This document shows, piece after piece, positions 9,278 through 18,566 of a stretch of DNA of 61,982 nucleotides. Position numbers and translations under genes: made by a program. The notes beneath the pieces were generated by a model. That model was not told the origin of the DNA and did no database searches. It worked only from the letters and a program-made list of their open reading frames with translations. The DNA comes from Longibacter sp051155795. GTDB taxonomy: Bacteria; Bacteroidota; Rhodothermia; Rhodothermales; Salinibacteraceae. Every line of letters starts with the position of its first letter. The stretch's first letter is position 1. The stretch is taken from positions 1-61,982 of the forward strand of contig NZ_DAXETW010000008.1 of assembly GCF_051155795.1 (NCBI RefSeq), given 5' to 3'.

Positions 9278-10783
9278 GTGCACTCGCGACGCGTTAGCGG
9301 TATCCTCCTTCACATCACCTCCCTGCCTGGCTCCTTCGGCATTGGCGACCTGGGCCCGGTGGCTCACCGGTTCGTTGATCGACTCGCCGAGACGCATCAG
9401 CGGCTCTGGCAGGTGCTTCCGCTCGGCCCCGTCGGACACGGCGCGTCCCCCTACTCCAGCCTGTCGACCTTCGCGAGCAATCCGCTGCTCATCAGCCCCG
9501 CCCCGCTCCTCCGCGACGGCCTTCTCACCGAGGACGACGTCGCTCCGCTCCGGGAGCTACCCGACGGACACGTCGATTTCGCTCGCCTTATTCCCAGAAA
9601 GCGCGCCGTGCTGGAAGCTGCTTTCCAGCGATACCGTGACGACGCCGGCGATACGAAGGATTTCCGGGCCTTCCGCGAAAACAATGCGGAATGGTTGGAC
9701 GAATACACCCTGTTCATGGCGCTGAAGGATGCGTACGACGGCGCGCCGTGGCATGCATGGGACGACGCGCTCGTTCACCGGCAGCCGGCAGCCATGGAGG
9801 AGGCGCGGGAGAACCATTCGGAGGCGATCCGGATGCATGCCTACTGGCAATACCTTTTCGACCGTCAGTGGTCGGATCTACGGGCGCACTGTGCGGATCG
9901 GGACATCCGCCTGTTCGGCGACATCCCGATCTACGTAGCGCACGATAGCGCCGACACCTGGGCCCATCAGGACCTCTTTTTCCTGGACGAGGAGGGCCAG
10001 CCAACGTCCGTCGCCGGCGTTCCGCCCGATTATTTTTCCCCGGAAGGCCAACGCTGGGGGAACCCCCTTTATCGGTGGGACCGCATGAAGGCGAACGGAT
10101 TCGAATGGTGGATCCGCCGCGTGCGGCAGGTGCTGAACCGAGTCCACCTCGTTCGCATCGATCATTTCCGCGGGTTCGAGGCGTACTGGGAGATTCCCGC
10201 GGATGAAAAGACGGCCGTAAACGGGCACTGGGCGGAGGGGCCGGGCGGTGCTGTATTTGAGGCGCTGGGAGACGCCCTCGGCGATCTTCCCGTCGTCGCG
10301 GAAGACCTCGGCATCATCACGGACAAGGTCCGCGACCTGCGCGACCGATTCGACTTCCCGGGGATGGCCATCCTCCAGTTTGCATTTGGCGGCGAGCCGG
10401 ACCATGGGTACCTCCCCCACAACTACAGCCGCAACCTCGTGGCCTACACGGGCACGCACGACAACGACACGCTCCGCGGCTGGTGGAATGGCACTATGCC
10501 GGAAGATCAGCGCGACTTCGCCCGGCGCTACCTGTCGGCCAACGATCAGAATCTGTCTGAGCGCTCATTGCGCGCTCTTCTGGGCTCCGCGGCCGATCGC
10601 GTGGTGACGCCCCTGCAGGATGTCCTGGATCTTGGAGCGGATGCCCGGATGAACGTTCCCGGCGAAGGGAGCGGCAACTGGACGTGGCGCTGCTCGGAAG
10701 AGGATCTCAACGACGAGCGCCTCGACCATCTGGCGGAACTGACGTGGCTGTACGGTCGGGCTGCGACAGACTCGGACGAATAG
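9278..10783 (+). CDS. malQ: 4-alpha-glucanotransferase (amylomaltase, GH77)
   Basis: Moves alpha-1,4-glucan chains between acceptors in glycogen and maltodextrin metabolism; cytoplasmic. 501 aa, the normal size for the bacterial GH77 enzyme. Family signatures are intact: SGILLHITSLPGSFGIGDLG at the N-terminus, substrate loop HGASPYSSLSTFASNP, nucleophile D295 in VRIDHFRGF, acid/base E342 in VVAEDLGIIT, and the third carboxylate D395 in GTHDNDT. The GTG at 9278 is used as start because the conserved RRVSGILLH begins four codons later. It converges with pyk on the other strand, with 61 bases between. Confidence 0.96.
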   Translation: MHSRRVSGILLHITSLPGSFGIGDLGPVAHRFVDRLAETHQRLWQVLPLGPVGHGASPYSSLSTFASNPLLISPAPLLRDGLLTEDDVAPLRELPDGHVDFARLIPRKRAVLEAAFQRYRDDAGDTKDFRAFRENNAEWLDEYTLFMALKDAYDGAPWHAWDDALVHRQPAAMEEARENHSEAIRMHAYWQYLFDRQWSDLRAHCADRDIRLFGDIPIYVAHDSADTWAHQDLFFLDEEGQPTSVAGVPPDYFSPEGQRWGNPLYRWDRMKANGFEWWIRRVRQVLNRVHLVRIDHFRGFEAYWEIPADEKTAVNGHWAEGPGGAVFEALGDALGDLPVVAEDLGIITDKVRDLRDRFDFPGMAILQFAFGGEPDHGYLPHNYSRNLVAYTGTHDNDTLRGWWNGTMPEDQRDFARRYLSANDQNLSERSLRALLGSAADRVVTPLQDVLDLGADARMNVPGEGSGNWTWRCSEEDLNDERLDHLAELTWLYGRAATDSDE

Positions 10784-10844
10784 CGTCGGGATCGGCCGAA
10801 TGCGCTGCTCTCGTCGAAGCGCGCGTCGCGTCTCGAACGAACGC

Positions 10845-12275
10845 CTACTGCACCCGGGATACGTGCACCATGTTCGTGCGACCACGCGCCGGAAGCGGCA
10901 TACCGGCCGTAATCACGACGTGCCCCCCCGGCTCGACGAGTCCTTTCTCACGCAGAATGCTGTGTACGCGGGCAATGCCCTGGTCCGTATCCTGCTGGAA
11001 GGGAATATGGAACGCCTGCGTCCCCCACAACATGCCGAGCTGCCCGACCACGCGCTGGTTGTCGGTAAAGGCAAAATTCGGCATGCTCGGACGGTGGCGA
11101 GCGATCGACCGGGCGGTGGCACCGGAGTTCGTCAAGCAGCAGATCGCCGCGGCGTTGACCTGCTCCGCAAGTCGGCAGGCGGTGAAACTGACGCTCTCGG
11201 TCACGTTCTCCGTCCGCTCCAGATGGCCCGGCGTCATGGAGAGTGTCTGACGAAAGTCCTGCCAGTGCGTCTCGGCCCGGCGGATGATTTTGTTCATCGC
11301 GCGCACGACGCGAACCGGATCCGTGCCGACGGCTGTCTCGGCCGACAGCATGACGGCGTCGCTTCCATCGAGCACCGCATTGGCCACGTCGCTTGCTTCC
11401 GCACGCGTAGGGCGCGGGTTGTCGACCATGCTTTCCAGCATCTGCGTCGCCGTGATGACCGGCCGAGCGGTCGCCATGCTTCGACTGATGAGCATCTTCT
11501 GCGTACTCGGCACCTCCTCCATCGGCATCTCGATGCCGAGATCTCCGCGGGCCACCATGATGCCGTCCACGACCTCGAGGATGTCCTCGATATTGCGGAC
11601 CGCCTCGGGCTTCTCAATCTTCGCTACGACACTCGCGTTCTTGCCGGCGTCCTCGATCAGGCCGAGAAGCTCCTCCACGTCGGAACGCTCACGAACGAAC
11701 GATAGCGCGACCACGTCCACGTCCATCGACAGGCCGAACTCAAGGTCTTTTCGATCCTTCTCTGTCAGCGACGGCGTCGACGTACGAATATTGGGCAGGT
11801 TGACGCCCTTCCGTGAACGCAGCGGGCCGCCTTCAACGACTTCCGTGACGATCTCTTTGCCGTCGATCGACGTAATCGTGAGTTCGAGTAGACCGTCATC
11901 CAGAAGGATACGGCCCCCGACGTCGGCATCGTCGGCGAGCGTTGGGTAATCGATGTGAACCCGCTCGGCAGTTCCCTCCTCCAGCGGCTCAGGGGTGATC
12001 ACGAGCTTCTGTCCCTCCTTCAGCATGACGCTCCCATCCTGCATCTGGCCGACACGGATCTTCGGTCCCTGAAGATCCTGCAAGATTGTCACCGTCTGCC
12101 CCTGACGCTTCGCCGCTTCCCGGACCGTGCGGATCCGCTCGGCGTGGTCGTCGTGACTGCCGTGACTGAAGTTCATCCGCGCGACATTCATTCCGGCCTC
12201 GATCATATTCTCGATCGTGTCTGGGTCCGACGAGGCGGGGCCGAGCGTGCAGACGATCTTCGTGCGACGATTCAT
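10845..12275 (-). CDS. pyk: Pyruvate kinase
   Basis: Last step of glycolysis: phosphoenolpyruvate plus ADP to pyruvate plus ATP. 476 aa, the usual length without the extra C-terminal PEP-utiliser-like domain found in some Gram-positives. The N-terminus RRTKIVCTLGPAS and NVARMNFSHG are textbook. The active-site lysine region is VVAKIEKPEAVRNIED, the metal-binding stretch is MVARGDLGIEMP, and TATQMLESM follows. The C-terminal allosteric domain ends in GRTNMVHVSRVQ. The start is the ATG directly before the conserved RRTK. Single-gene unit facing malQ. Confidence 0.97.
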   Translation of the reverse strand: MNRRTKIVCTLGPASSDPDTIENMIEAGMNVARMNFSHGSHDDHAERIRTVREAAKRQGQTVTILQDLQGPKIRVGQMQDGSVMLKEGQKLVITPEPLEEGTAERVHIDYPTLADDADVGGRILLDDGLLELTITSIDGKEIVTEVVEGGPLRSRKGVNLPNIRTSTPSLTEKDRKDLEFGLSMDVDVVALSFVRERSDVEELLGLIEDAGKNASVVAKIEKPEAVRNIEDILEVVDGIMVARGDLGIEMPMEEVPSTQKMLISRSMATARPVITATQMLESMVDNPRPTRAEASDVANAVLDGSDAVMLSAETAVGTDPVRVVRAMNKIIRRAETHWQDFRQTLSMTPGHLERTENVTESVSFTACRLAEQVNAAAICCLTNSGATARSIARHRPSMPNFAFTDNQRVVGQLGMLWGTQAFHIPFQQDTDQGIARVHSILREKGLVEPGGHVVITAGMPLPARGRTNMVHVSRVQ

Positions 12276-12499
12276 AAAGCGGGGTAGACGTAGTCAGGAG
12301 ACACCGTGCGGCAAAACCAATCCGGAAGATAGGGCGCATCGACCGGAAATGCGTGACGCCGACTACGGTACGGAGTTAACAAAACGGGAAGTCGCGACAA
12401 GGAAGACGATAAATCCCCCTTCATCGGCCCGATGGGCTACCGTCTTCCCCCATCGAAGGGTCTTGGACGTACCATCTCCCCGAATTACATCTCGTCGAA

Positions 12500-13744
12500 T
12501 TACTCGTCGCGCCGCCCCGGAGCCGCCGGTCGATCTGCCCCCCCGTCGTTTTTGTTCTCGGGCACATCGCTGTTCTCCACGAGCGACGCCGGCGACTCCC
12601 GAAGCTGCTGCAGCTCCGGCGCCATCTGCTTCCGAACGTCCGACGCCTCCCGCTGCTCGAGGGCAGATGCCACCATCACGAGCTCGCCCACGTTCTCAAG
12701 CGTCAGAAGGCCGACGAGGTCGCCGTGCTTGAGGACGGGCACGGTCGAGCACTGCTCCTGGCTCATTCGCGTGAACACGTCTTCCAGCATCTCATCGTCT
12801 CCTACGGAGAAGCACGGCTCTCCAGCAATGGGCCCGACGGGATCGGTCGCATCGTGGGTGGACAGGGCACGGATGAGCGTCTGTCGGCGCAGGATCCCGG
12901 TCAGGCGTGGGTGCCCGTCGGCGTCGGGTTCGACCACGGGAAAGTCGTGATCGCTCCCCGCAAGAAGCGCGTCGACTGCGTCGTCAAGTGTATCGTCCGA
13001 GTTCAGGGTTGCGAAGCGCGTCATCATGGCGTGGCGAACGGTCGCTCCGTGGGTGAATGCGCGAAACATCGCCTGTTGCGACTCGCGCTGCGCACCGGCA
13101 TATACGAAGAGCGCGATGAACAGCAGGATCGGGTTAAAGGAGAGAACGCCGAGTAGGCCGAACAGGATTGCCATTCCCTGCCCGATATTGGCTGCCGTCT
13201 GCGTTGCCTGCGCGTAATCGGTTCGGAGGGCCAGCAGCGCGCGCAGCACACGTCCGCCATCCATCGGAAACGCAGGGAGCAGGTTAAACGCGGCCAGGCC
13301 CACATTCAGCCAGGCAAGGGTCGGAAGGGGGTCCGTGAACGGGTCCATGAGCACGGACGGATTCATCGTCCGCCCGGTAGCGTAGACGAGCGACCCGAGC
13401 ATGATCGCGATCGCCACATTTACCGCGGGACCGGCCACGGCTATCCAGAACTCCTTCATCGGGTCGGAAGGGATCCGCTCCAGGCGCGCCAGACCCCCGA
13501 TCGGATACAGTGTGATGCTGCGCGTCGGAACGTCGAATCTTCGCGCTGCAAGGGCATGACCAAGCTCATGGAGCACGACGCAGGCGAATACGCCGAAAAT
13601 GACGCTGATACTCGTCACGGCGTCCGCTGTCGGGCCGCTCTGGACCACGAAGAAGACGACGATCCCCACCACCAGCAGCAGAAACGACCAGTGGAGAAAG
13701 ATGCCGATACCGAAAGCGGAGCCAATCCTCAGCGATGTTTTCAT
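12500..13744 (-). CDS. Site-2 protease family M50 metalloprotease with CBS pair
   Basis: Integral membrane zinc protease of the SpoIVFB/Rip3-like group, which cuts transmembrane substrates within the membrane. 414 aa from the ATG at 13744; 14 further in-frame residues upstream lack family similarity. Visible: a first helix (GIFLHWSFLLLVVGIVVFF), the zinc motif HELGH at 59-63, the second metal motif LLPAFPMDGGRVLRAL, further membrane helices, then two CBS domains in the C-terminal part that likely sense a nucleotide or energy state. The tail is hydrophilic and acidic. No sigma or anti-sigma gene is adjacent, so the substrate is unknown. Confidence 0.92.
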   Translation of the reverse strand: MKTSLRIGSAFGIGIFLHWSFLLLVVGIVVFFVVQSGPTADAVTSISVIFGVFACVVLHELGHALAARRFDVPTRSITLYPIGGLARLERIPSDPMKEFWIAVAGPAVNVAIAIMLGSLVYATGRTMNPSVLMDPFTDPLPTLAWLNVGLAAFNLLPAFPMDGGRVLRALLALRTDYAQATQTAANIGQGMAILFGLLGVLSFNPILLFIALFVYAGAQRESQQAMFRAFTHGATVRHAMMTRFATLNSDDTLDDAVDALLAGSDHDFPVVEPDADGHPRLTGILRRQTLIRALSTHDATDPVGPIAGEPCFSVGDDEMLEDVFTRMSQEQCSTVPVLKHGDLVGLLTLENVGELVMVASALEQREASDVRKQMAPELQQLRESPASLVENSDVPENKNDGGADRPAAPGRRDE

Positions 13745-13880
13745 GACCACCCGCGGGGTCGTGGAAAAGGGCAACACAGAATTCAACGATCAACCGAATA
13801 CCGGCAGTTCCGAAGGCGCTCGACGAAGCACGTAACCATCCGAACGAGCAGCCTCACCGGTCGCCGCGATGCGGCAACGG

Positions 13881-14675
13881 CTACGCACCGCGCTCCTGCT
13901 GCACGACCCGATGCACGGCGTTACGTAGCCTCGGCTGATGCAAATGCACGGGCCGACGCTCTCGCTTCTTTTTGGCCGTAGATCGTAGATTCAGCATCTC
14001 CACGATGAGCGAAAAGCCCATGGCGGAGTAGATGTAGCCCTTCGGAATGTGCTGATCCAGCCCCTCGGCCACGAGCGTGACGCCGATCAGCAGAAGAAAG
14101 CTGAGGGCGAGCATTTTCACGGTGGGATGGTCGCTGATGAAGTCGGCGATCGAAGACGCGGACAGAAGCATGATGCCGATTGCAATCGTGACAGCGATAA
14201 TCATGACCTCGATGTGCTCTGCCATACCCACCGCCGTAATCACGGAGTCCAGTGAGAACACGAGGTCAAGAAGAAGGATCTGGACGATCACGCTGAAGAA
14301 CGATGCCGCCTGGGCCATGGTGCTGTCCACGTCGTCCCCTTCCAGCTTGCCGTGGATCTCGTGCGTCGCTTTCGTAATGAGAAAGACGCCGCCAGCCAGG
14401 AGAATCAGGTCGCGTCCGCTGATCGCGTGGGTGAGCACATCGAAGAGCGGCGCCGTGAGCGTCATGATCCAGCTGATCGATAGAAGGAGCAGGATCCGTC
14501 CGATAAGTGCCAGCGCCAGTCCGATCCGGCGTGCCCGGGGCTGCTGCTCCTCCGGAAGCTTGTTGGACAGGATCGAGATAAAGACGATGTTGTCGATGCC
14601 GAGTACAATCTCCAGCACCGTCAAAGAGCCAAGGGCGATCCAGGCCTCCGGGGACGACATCCATTCGAACGACAT
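13881..14675 (-). CDS. TerC-family integral membrane protein (metal export type)
   Basis: 264 aa starting at the ATG at 14675; the open frame goes far upstream, but only this start gives a normal TerC N-terminus (SFEWMSSPEAWIALGSLTVL). Seven or so hydrophobic helices. The two acidic TerC signatures are present: LEIVLGIDNIVFISILSNKL and LLDLVFSLDSVITAVGM. Family members move divalent metals, notably manganese, or help load secreted enzymes with it, and some confer tellurite resistance. A basic tail (KKKRERR) ends the protein. It follows the gas vesicle genes on the same strand but is probably functionally separate. A hairpin lies just upstream of the start and may control it. Confidence 0.9.
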   Translation of the reverse strand: MSFEWMSSPEAWIALGSLTVLEIVLGIDNIVFISILSNKLPEEQQPRARRIGLALALIGRILLLLSISWIMTLTAPLFDVLTHAISGRDLILLAGGVFLITKATHEIHGKLEGDDVDSTMAQAASFFSVIVQILLLDLVFSLDSVITAVGMAEHIEVMIIAVTIAIGIMLLSASSIADFISDHPTVKMLALSFLLLIGVTLVAEGLDQHIPKGYIYSAMGFSLIVEMLNLRSTAKKKRERRPVHLHQPRLRNAVHRVVQQERGA

Positions 14676-14682
14676 AAAGACG

Positions 14683-14717
14683 GGGGAGCAGACAGGGGAC
14701 GTTGTGACTGCCTCCCC
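14683..14717 (-). promoter_or_regulatory. Hairpin directly upstream of the TerC start
   Basis: On the minus strand an arm GGGGAGGCAG pairs with CTGCTCCCC (one bulged G, nine pairs) around a 16-base loop, ending about seven bases before the TerC ATG. There is no U-run, so it is not a standard terminator. It may mask the ribosome site, or mark a leader element between the gas vesicle genes and terC. It does not show the conserved sequence of the yybP-ykoY manganese riboswitch that I could recognise. Confidence 0.4.
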
Positions 14718-14826
14718 AACGAATCTATCCGTCGAAACGGTTCCTCCTGCCGCTGATTGACCCAATGCAGTCGGACGGCCCGGTTTCGGACGCCCGTACG
14801 CCCGCGTCCGAATGGGACGTTTGCGT

Positions 14827-15546
14827 TTACACAAACGAATACGGCGCCCACGGGCCGACGACCTCGACATCATCCACGCCCGGCGCGGCGACGGTCCCGG
14901 CGGTTTCCCGAAACGCATCGGCTGACTCCCGGGGGACCAGAAAAGCAATCGACAAGGGGTCTTCCGCGTCGTGGCGCGGCGACATGGACACGGACGTGGC
15001 GAGTGGTTCGAGCGCCTCGCGGAAGGGTGTCGCAGCAGCCTCAGCACGCTCTCTCTGCCGCGCAATGCTCTGCTGGCGCGCGAGGAGATACGCCGTTCCA
15101 GGTCGGTCACTTCGATACGACGGCGGCCCGTCTTCCTCCGTCTCCCGTTCTTTCAGGCGCATACAGATTCCCATCTCGACCTGTCCGTCCAGGCGCCCGA
15201 GCAGGTCGACGTAGATCGACTCCTTCTCCCGCATCACAGCCCTCGCCTGTTCTTCCGTTTGCACGACCGTACCGAACCGAAGCGGGATCACCGGTCCGCC
15301 GTCGAAGGTCGCGTCAACGACCCGCTTGAAGGCGATAATCTCCTGGACGGAAGGAGACGAGAGTTGAACACCTTCCGGGACGGCGGAGACGACCACCGAT
15401 AGGGATTCCCCCTCGATGGTGCGTACGAACTGATCGTATACCCCCGTGACGTCGGCGAGTCTTTCGATCACTTCCGGCCGGGTGCGGCTCGGATCGAACA
15501 GGCCATACATCAACCACTGCGGGGCGTGAACGGCTGCGTCGGACAT
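14827..15546 (-). CDS. gvpL: Gas vesicle protein GvpL/GvpF family (copy 3, last in cluster)
   Basis: 239 aa. GvpF/L proteins are accessory or minor wall-associated proteins needed for gas vesicle assembly. Family features: an N-terminal half that starts WLMYGLFDPS, a central PVIPLRFGTVVQTEEQARAV block (the most conserved GvpF/L segment), a middle coil, and a C-terminal half with LSIAFLVPRESADAF ending in WAPYSF, the classic C-terminal GvpL/F signature. Middle residues ~125-150 are charged. It is the promoter-distal gene of the minus-strand gvp run, 182 bases after the previous gvpL-like gene. With two other family members in this cluster, duplication and specialisation is likely. Confidence 0.93.
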   Translation of the reverse strand: MSDAAVHAPQWLMYGLFDPSRTRPEVIERLADVTGVYDQFVRTIEGESLSVVVSAVPEGVQLSSPSVQEIIAFKRVVDATFDGGPVIPLRFGTVVQTEEQARAVMREKESIYVDLLGRLDGQVEMGICMRLKERETEEDGPPSYRSDRPGTAYLLARQQSIARQRERAEAAATPFREALEPLATSVSMSPRHDAEDPLSIAFLVPRESADAFRETAGTVAAPGVDDVEVVGPWAPYSFV

Positions 15547-15728
15547 GGTGGATCAGCCGGGCGAGTGAGGGAGAGAGAGGGCATGTCGCACGTCGGGCAT
15601 GCGCAATGCAACCCGTCGCGCGACGGCGTACTGCCTGTCTGGAACCGCTTCCGATACTACAGCACCGTACCCTTGCACGATTCACATTGATTCGTATCTC
15701 GTAAAGGAAATCGGTGGAATGACCGCAC

Positions 15729-16535
15729 TCACGCATCCGAGATCGACGGTCGGAAGCTGTACGGCGGCCAGGGTCCCTTGCATTCGACCTGCAGACCGGT
15801 TCCGTCCAATCGCTGATTGGACGCTTGCAGTGCATCGAAGAACGTCTCGGCGTGCGCGTCAGGAACGAGGAACGCGAGGTGCGCCGAAACCTCGCGCGGA
15901 TCATCGGGACGGTCGCGGGCCGGCAACATGACGGCATCCCGGCTGTGCGGCAACAGGGCATCAGCGATCGTGCCTGCCTCCTCATCCAGCCATGCCTCCA
16001 CCTCGTCGCGCGCGTCCTTGCGCCGCTTCTTTTGCTGGAGGTACGCCGTGCCCGTCTCGGGCTCATCATCCCCCCCGGCAAGGTGCGACGTCGCCGCTTC
16101 GCGATCGAGAAGCAGCTTTACCGACCACTCGTCAGCATCCCTGACCTGCTCAAAGAACGAAAGCAACGTATCTTCCTCCCGGTCGACGACGTCAGTCAGA
16201 CGGCGGGCGGACGAAAAGAGCGTGGCAAACCGCGCAGGATATGAGGGACCGGTTTCCATGACCGCCTCCACGATCTCCTCGTGCAGCGTGGCTCGCGGCG
16301 CCACCCAGGCGAGCGATTTCAGGTTTTCCTCCCCGTTCTCGCCGGCCCACGCACTGCGCGGCACAACATCGACCACCGCATGCACACGCGACGTGCAGAC
16401 CAGAGATCGAACCGGCCCGCCGGACAGCCCCTCCGTGGACCCAACTGCGACGTCGGACGGGTGAAGCGCATACAGGTAGAGCGCTTCATTCGGTGCGATT
16501 TTGATGTCCGCTTTGCGAACCGGGTCGGCGTTCAT
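15729..16535 (-). CDS. gvpL: Gas vesicle protein GvpL/GvpF family (copy 2)
   Basis: 268 aa from the ATG at 16535 (an ATG four codons upstream is possible). N-terminal LYLYALHPSD; the conserved core is GPSYPARFATLFSSARRLTD, more diverged than in the other two copies. The C-terminal half has AHLAFLVPDAHAETF and ends with GPWPPYSFRP, the diagnostic GvpF/L ending. A charged coil (QQKKRRKDARDEVEAWLDEE) lies between the two halves. Predicted role: gas vesicle assembly, with this divergent copy possibly binding a different partner. Between gvpH and the last gvpL copy on the same strand. Confidence 0.9.
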   Translation of the reverse strand: MNADPVRKADIKIAPNEALYLYALHPSDVAVGSTEGLSGGPVRSLVCTSRVHAVVDVVPRSAWAGENGEENLKSLAWVAPRATLHEEIVEAVMETGPSYPARFATLFSSARRLTDVVDREEDTLLSFFEQVRDADEWSVKLLLDREAATSHLAGGDDEPETGTAYLQQKKRRKDARDEVEAWLDEEAGTIADALLPHSRDAVMLPARDRPDDPREVSAHLAFLVPDAHAETFFDALQASNQRLDGTGLQVECKGPWPPYSFRPSISDA

Positions 16536-16682
16536 GAATCGATGCATTCGTATCGAGAAAGGCCGGTAACGACCAGGTGGTACGGACGCACTCGCTTGAA
16601 AAGGAGAACGTGCTCTGCGTGGCGGACCATCCCCGATGGGCCGTCTCGCGGGTCGCCCTGTGATGCCACCCCGTCCGTCGCG

Positions 16683-17231
16683 TTAGTCGTCCCACTCGGA
16701 CGACGCTTCATCCCCGGCAATCGTCACCTCCACCACGCCATGGCGAGCGCGGATGCCCACGTTTGCGTCGGCTATACTCCGGGGCAGGCGGCGCAGCGTT
16801 GCGTATCGAGCCCGCGGGCCGATGCCTTCGAGCCGGACGGTGTCACCATCGACGACGCAGGATACCGCCTCTTCCGACACGCCGGGCATTTCTGCAATCA
16901 GGATGATGCGGCCGGACTCGTCGATCATCTCGACGTTCGGTTCACGCGCCTCACGGTCCGGCTCGTCGTGCTCGACCTCTTCGTCCCGGACATCCTGCAC
17001 GCCCGGATGCTCCACACCCGCTGTTGCCCCGGGCGCGTCGCGCGGAGCAGTACCGCCTCCGACGATCGTTCGGACGTGCACGCCTGCAACGCCTTCGACG
17101 CCATCCTTCGAACCGAAGCGCGTTGTCCTGTGAATGGTAGCGACTCCGGATTCCGCCCCGAGACGGTCGAAGAGCGACCGAAGCTCCTGGAATAGGCCGT
17201 CGAGGCCAGTCGATGAACGTTCGGTAGACAT
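16683..17231 (-). CDS. gvpH: Gas vesicle protein GvpH-like (Hsp20-related)
   Basis: 182 aa starting MSTERSSTGLDGLFQELRSL at 17231; the longer open frame upstream would overlap the preceding gvpF gene and is not protein-like. The N-terminal helix with LDGLFQELRSLFDRLG is typical of GvpH. A variable acidic middle follows, and then a short alpha-crystallin-type beta domain (about 95-175: EMIDESGRIILIAEMPGVSE, DGDTVRLEG). GvpH acts as a small-chaperone-like helper in gas vesicle formation. Located between two gvpF/L genes, 31 bases downstream of the first. GvpH as opposed to a generic Hsp20 is supported mainly by this context and the N-terminal helix. Confidence 0.78.
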   Translation of the reverse strand: MSTERSSTGLDGLFQELRSLFDRLGAESGVATIHRTTRFGSKDGVEGVAGVHVRTIVGGGTAPRDAPGATAGVEHPGVQDVRDEEVEHDEPDREAREPNVEMIDESGRIILIAEMPGVSEEAVSCVVDGDTVRLEGIGPRARYATLRRLPRSIADANVGIRARHGVVEVTIAGDEASSEWDD

Positions 17232-17262
17232 AGCGGAAGTGGAGGATTGGGACAACGGCCGG

Positions 17263-18012
17263 TTAATTTTCGAAAGCGACGTCGGCGAAGCTGTACGGCG
17301 CCATCGGATCCGTATACTTGAATAGAAACTCGTCACCGAACGATCCCGCCGCCTCGTGCACGGCTTTTTCGAACGCATCCTGCTCGGTTTTCGGGACCAG
17401 GCACGCGAGATTCATCACCTCCGACTCATTTTTCGGGTCCTGGACTTCGATCGCCCGGCATACCGCCTCGACATGATCGAGCACCGTGTCGAGGTGAGCC
17501 TCGCGCTCGGCCTGCAGCAACGACTCGAACTGCTCACCGAGCTGAATCATATCCTGGCGACTGGCAGACGCGCCGTTCCCGAAGAAGGCATCGCGCATGT
17601 CCTGCAACCGCTCGTAGCGCGACACGAAGTAGTCGAAGATATCATCCACGTTCCACCGAACGCGGAGCGTGACCTCAGCCTGTCCCCGCACGCGGGCCAG
17701 CTGTTCGATCAGGACATCACGATGCGTGTCCAAAAAGTGGGTCACGTCCTGCTCGCTATCGGCCAGCACGCCGAACGCCATCGGTAGTACGGCCGTCCGG
17801 TCGGTCAGAGAGCGAAGCGTATCGTGGTGCGCCTTGAGGTTGCGACGGCGCGGCCGAAGCTTGCCGGCGGGGGCATCGCTGACGACGGCAGCAACCTGCT
17901 CGCCGGTAAGCATGCGGACAGACGCACCCTTGATTCCGGTCCATTCGGATACGTCCGGGGCGGCCGTCGAGGCATCGATGATACCGTATAGATAAAGTGG
18001 GGCGTCTGACAT
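17263..18012 (-). CDS. gvpF: Gas vesicle protein GvpF/GvpL family (copy 1)
   Basis: 249 aa and the most typical of the three copies. N-terminus LYLYGIIDAS; the conserved block TAVLPMAFGVLADSEQDVTH; LIEQLARVRGQAEVTLRVRW with the strongly conserved G-Q/K-x-E-x-x-x; and a C-terminal half with NLACLVPKTEQDAFEKAV ending in TDPMAPYSFADVAF. Needed for gas vesicle assembly; in some species a family member contacts GvpA at the inner face. Starts about 114 bases after the small coil gene and ends 31 bases before gvpH, so it is co-transcribed with them. Confidence 0.95.
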   Translation of the reverse strand: MSDAPLYLYGIIDASTAAPDVSEWTGIKGASVRMLTGEQVAAVVSDAPAGKLRPRRRNLKAHHDTLRSLTDRTAVLPMAFGVLADSEQDVTHFLDTHRDVLIEQLARVRGQAEVTLRVRWNVDDIFDYFVSRYERLQDMRDAFFGNGASASRQDMIQLGEQFESLLQAEREAHLDTVLDHVEAVCRAIEVQDPKNESEVMNLACLVPKTEQDAFEKAVHEAAGSFGDEFLFKYTDPMAPYSFADVAFEN

Positions 18013-18126
18013 GGCGTTTCTGCAAAATGGATGCAGCGGGAAGGCGACGGGCCACGAACCGACCAGTGGCGCGGGGTTTGGGCTATCGACGGTGCGAATG
18101 GCACCTCCAACAGCAAGCGCTATGTG

Positions 18127-18483
18127 CTAATACTGATACTCGAAGCCGTCGTCTGTTTGCTCGGACGGGGCCGGACGGTCGTCCGGCTCGACGCGCTCGA
18201 GGCCTGCCTGGTCGTAGAGACCTCGAATCCGGGCATTGATCGATTCGATTTCGCGGGTGCAACGGTCCACTTGCCCCTGCAGTGCCCGGCGAATTCGCTT
18301 CTGCCGGGAGCGAGCCATCTGAAGGTTGGCGATCTGAACGTATACCTCATGCGACGCTCTCTCCGGCCGCGGCGTCGTAGACGGCGGCCGCACGCTGGAT
18401 TGCAGCCGTGGGGGTCGCGTTGAGGGTGGCGATGGCTGACTCGGCCGCCGGGCCGCTCCAGTGGGGCGTGTACGCTTTTTCAT
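18127..18483 (-). CDS. Small coiled-coil gas vesicle cluster protein (GvpV-like?)
   Basis: 118 aa from the ATG at 18483. The first ~45 residues are Pro/Ser/Arg-rich and disordered. Residues ~46-95 form one basic amphipathic helix (YVQIANLQMARSRQKRIRRA, then REIESINARIRGLYDQAG), and a short acidic tail ends in EYQY. The layout (disordered basic head plus a helix of about 50 residues) resembles GvpV of cyanobacteria as I remember it, and the position between gvpN and gvpF supports a gas vesicle role, but I cannot confirm homology. The helix end, IESINARIRGLY, resembles the IESMEEQLREMY motif repeated in the PYP-linked coil proteins at 28.9 and 39.5 kb. Confidence 0.6.
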   Translation of the reverse strand: MKKRTRPTGAARRPSQPSPPSTRPPRLQSSVRPPSTTPRPERASHEVYVQIANLQMARSRQKRIRRALQGQVDRCTREIESINARIRGLYDQAGLERVEPDDRPAPSEQTDDGFEYQY

Positions 18484-18566
18484 GTTATGTAAGGCAATTC
18501 GGAGAGAGAGACGGTGGGGCGGCGAGGCGTAGCCGGCTCCTCGCACATTCGGAAGGGCGTTCGGAG

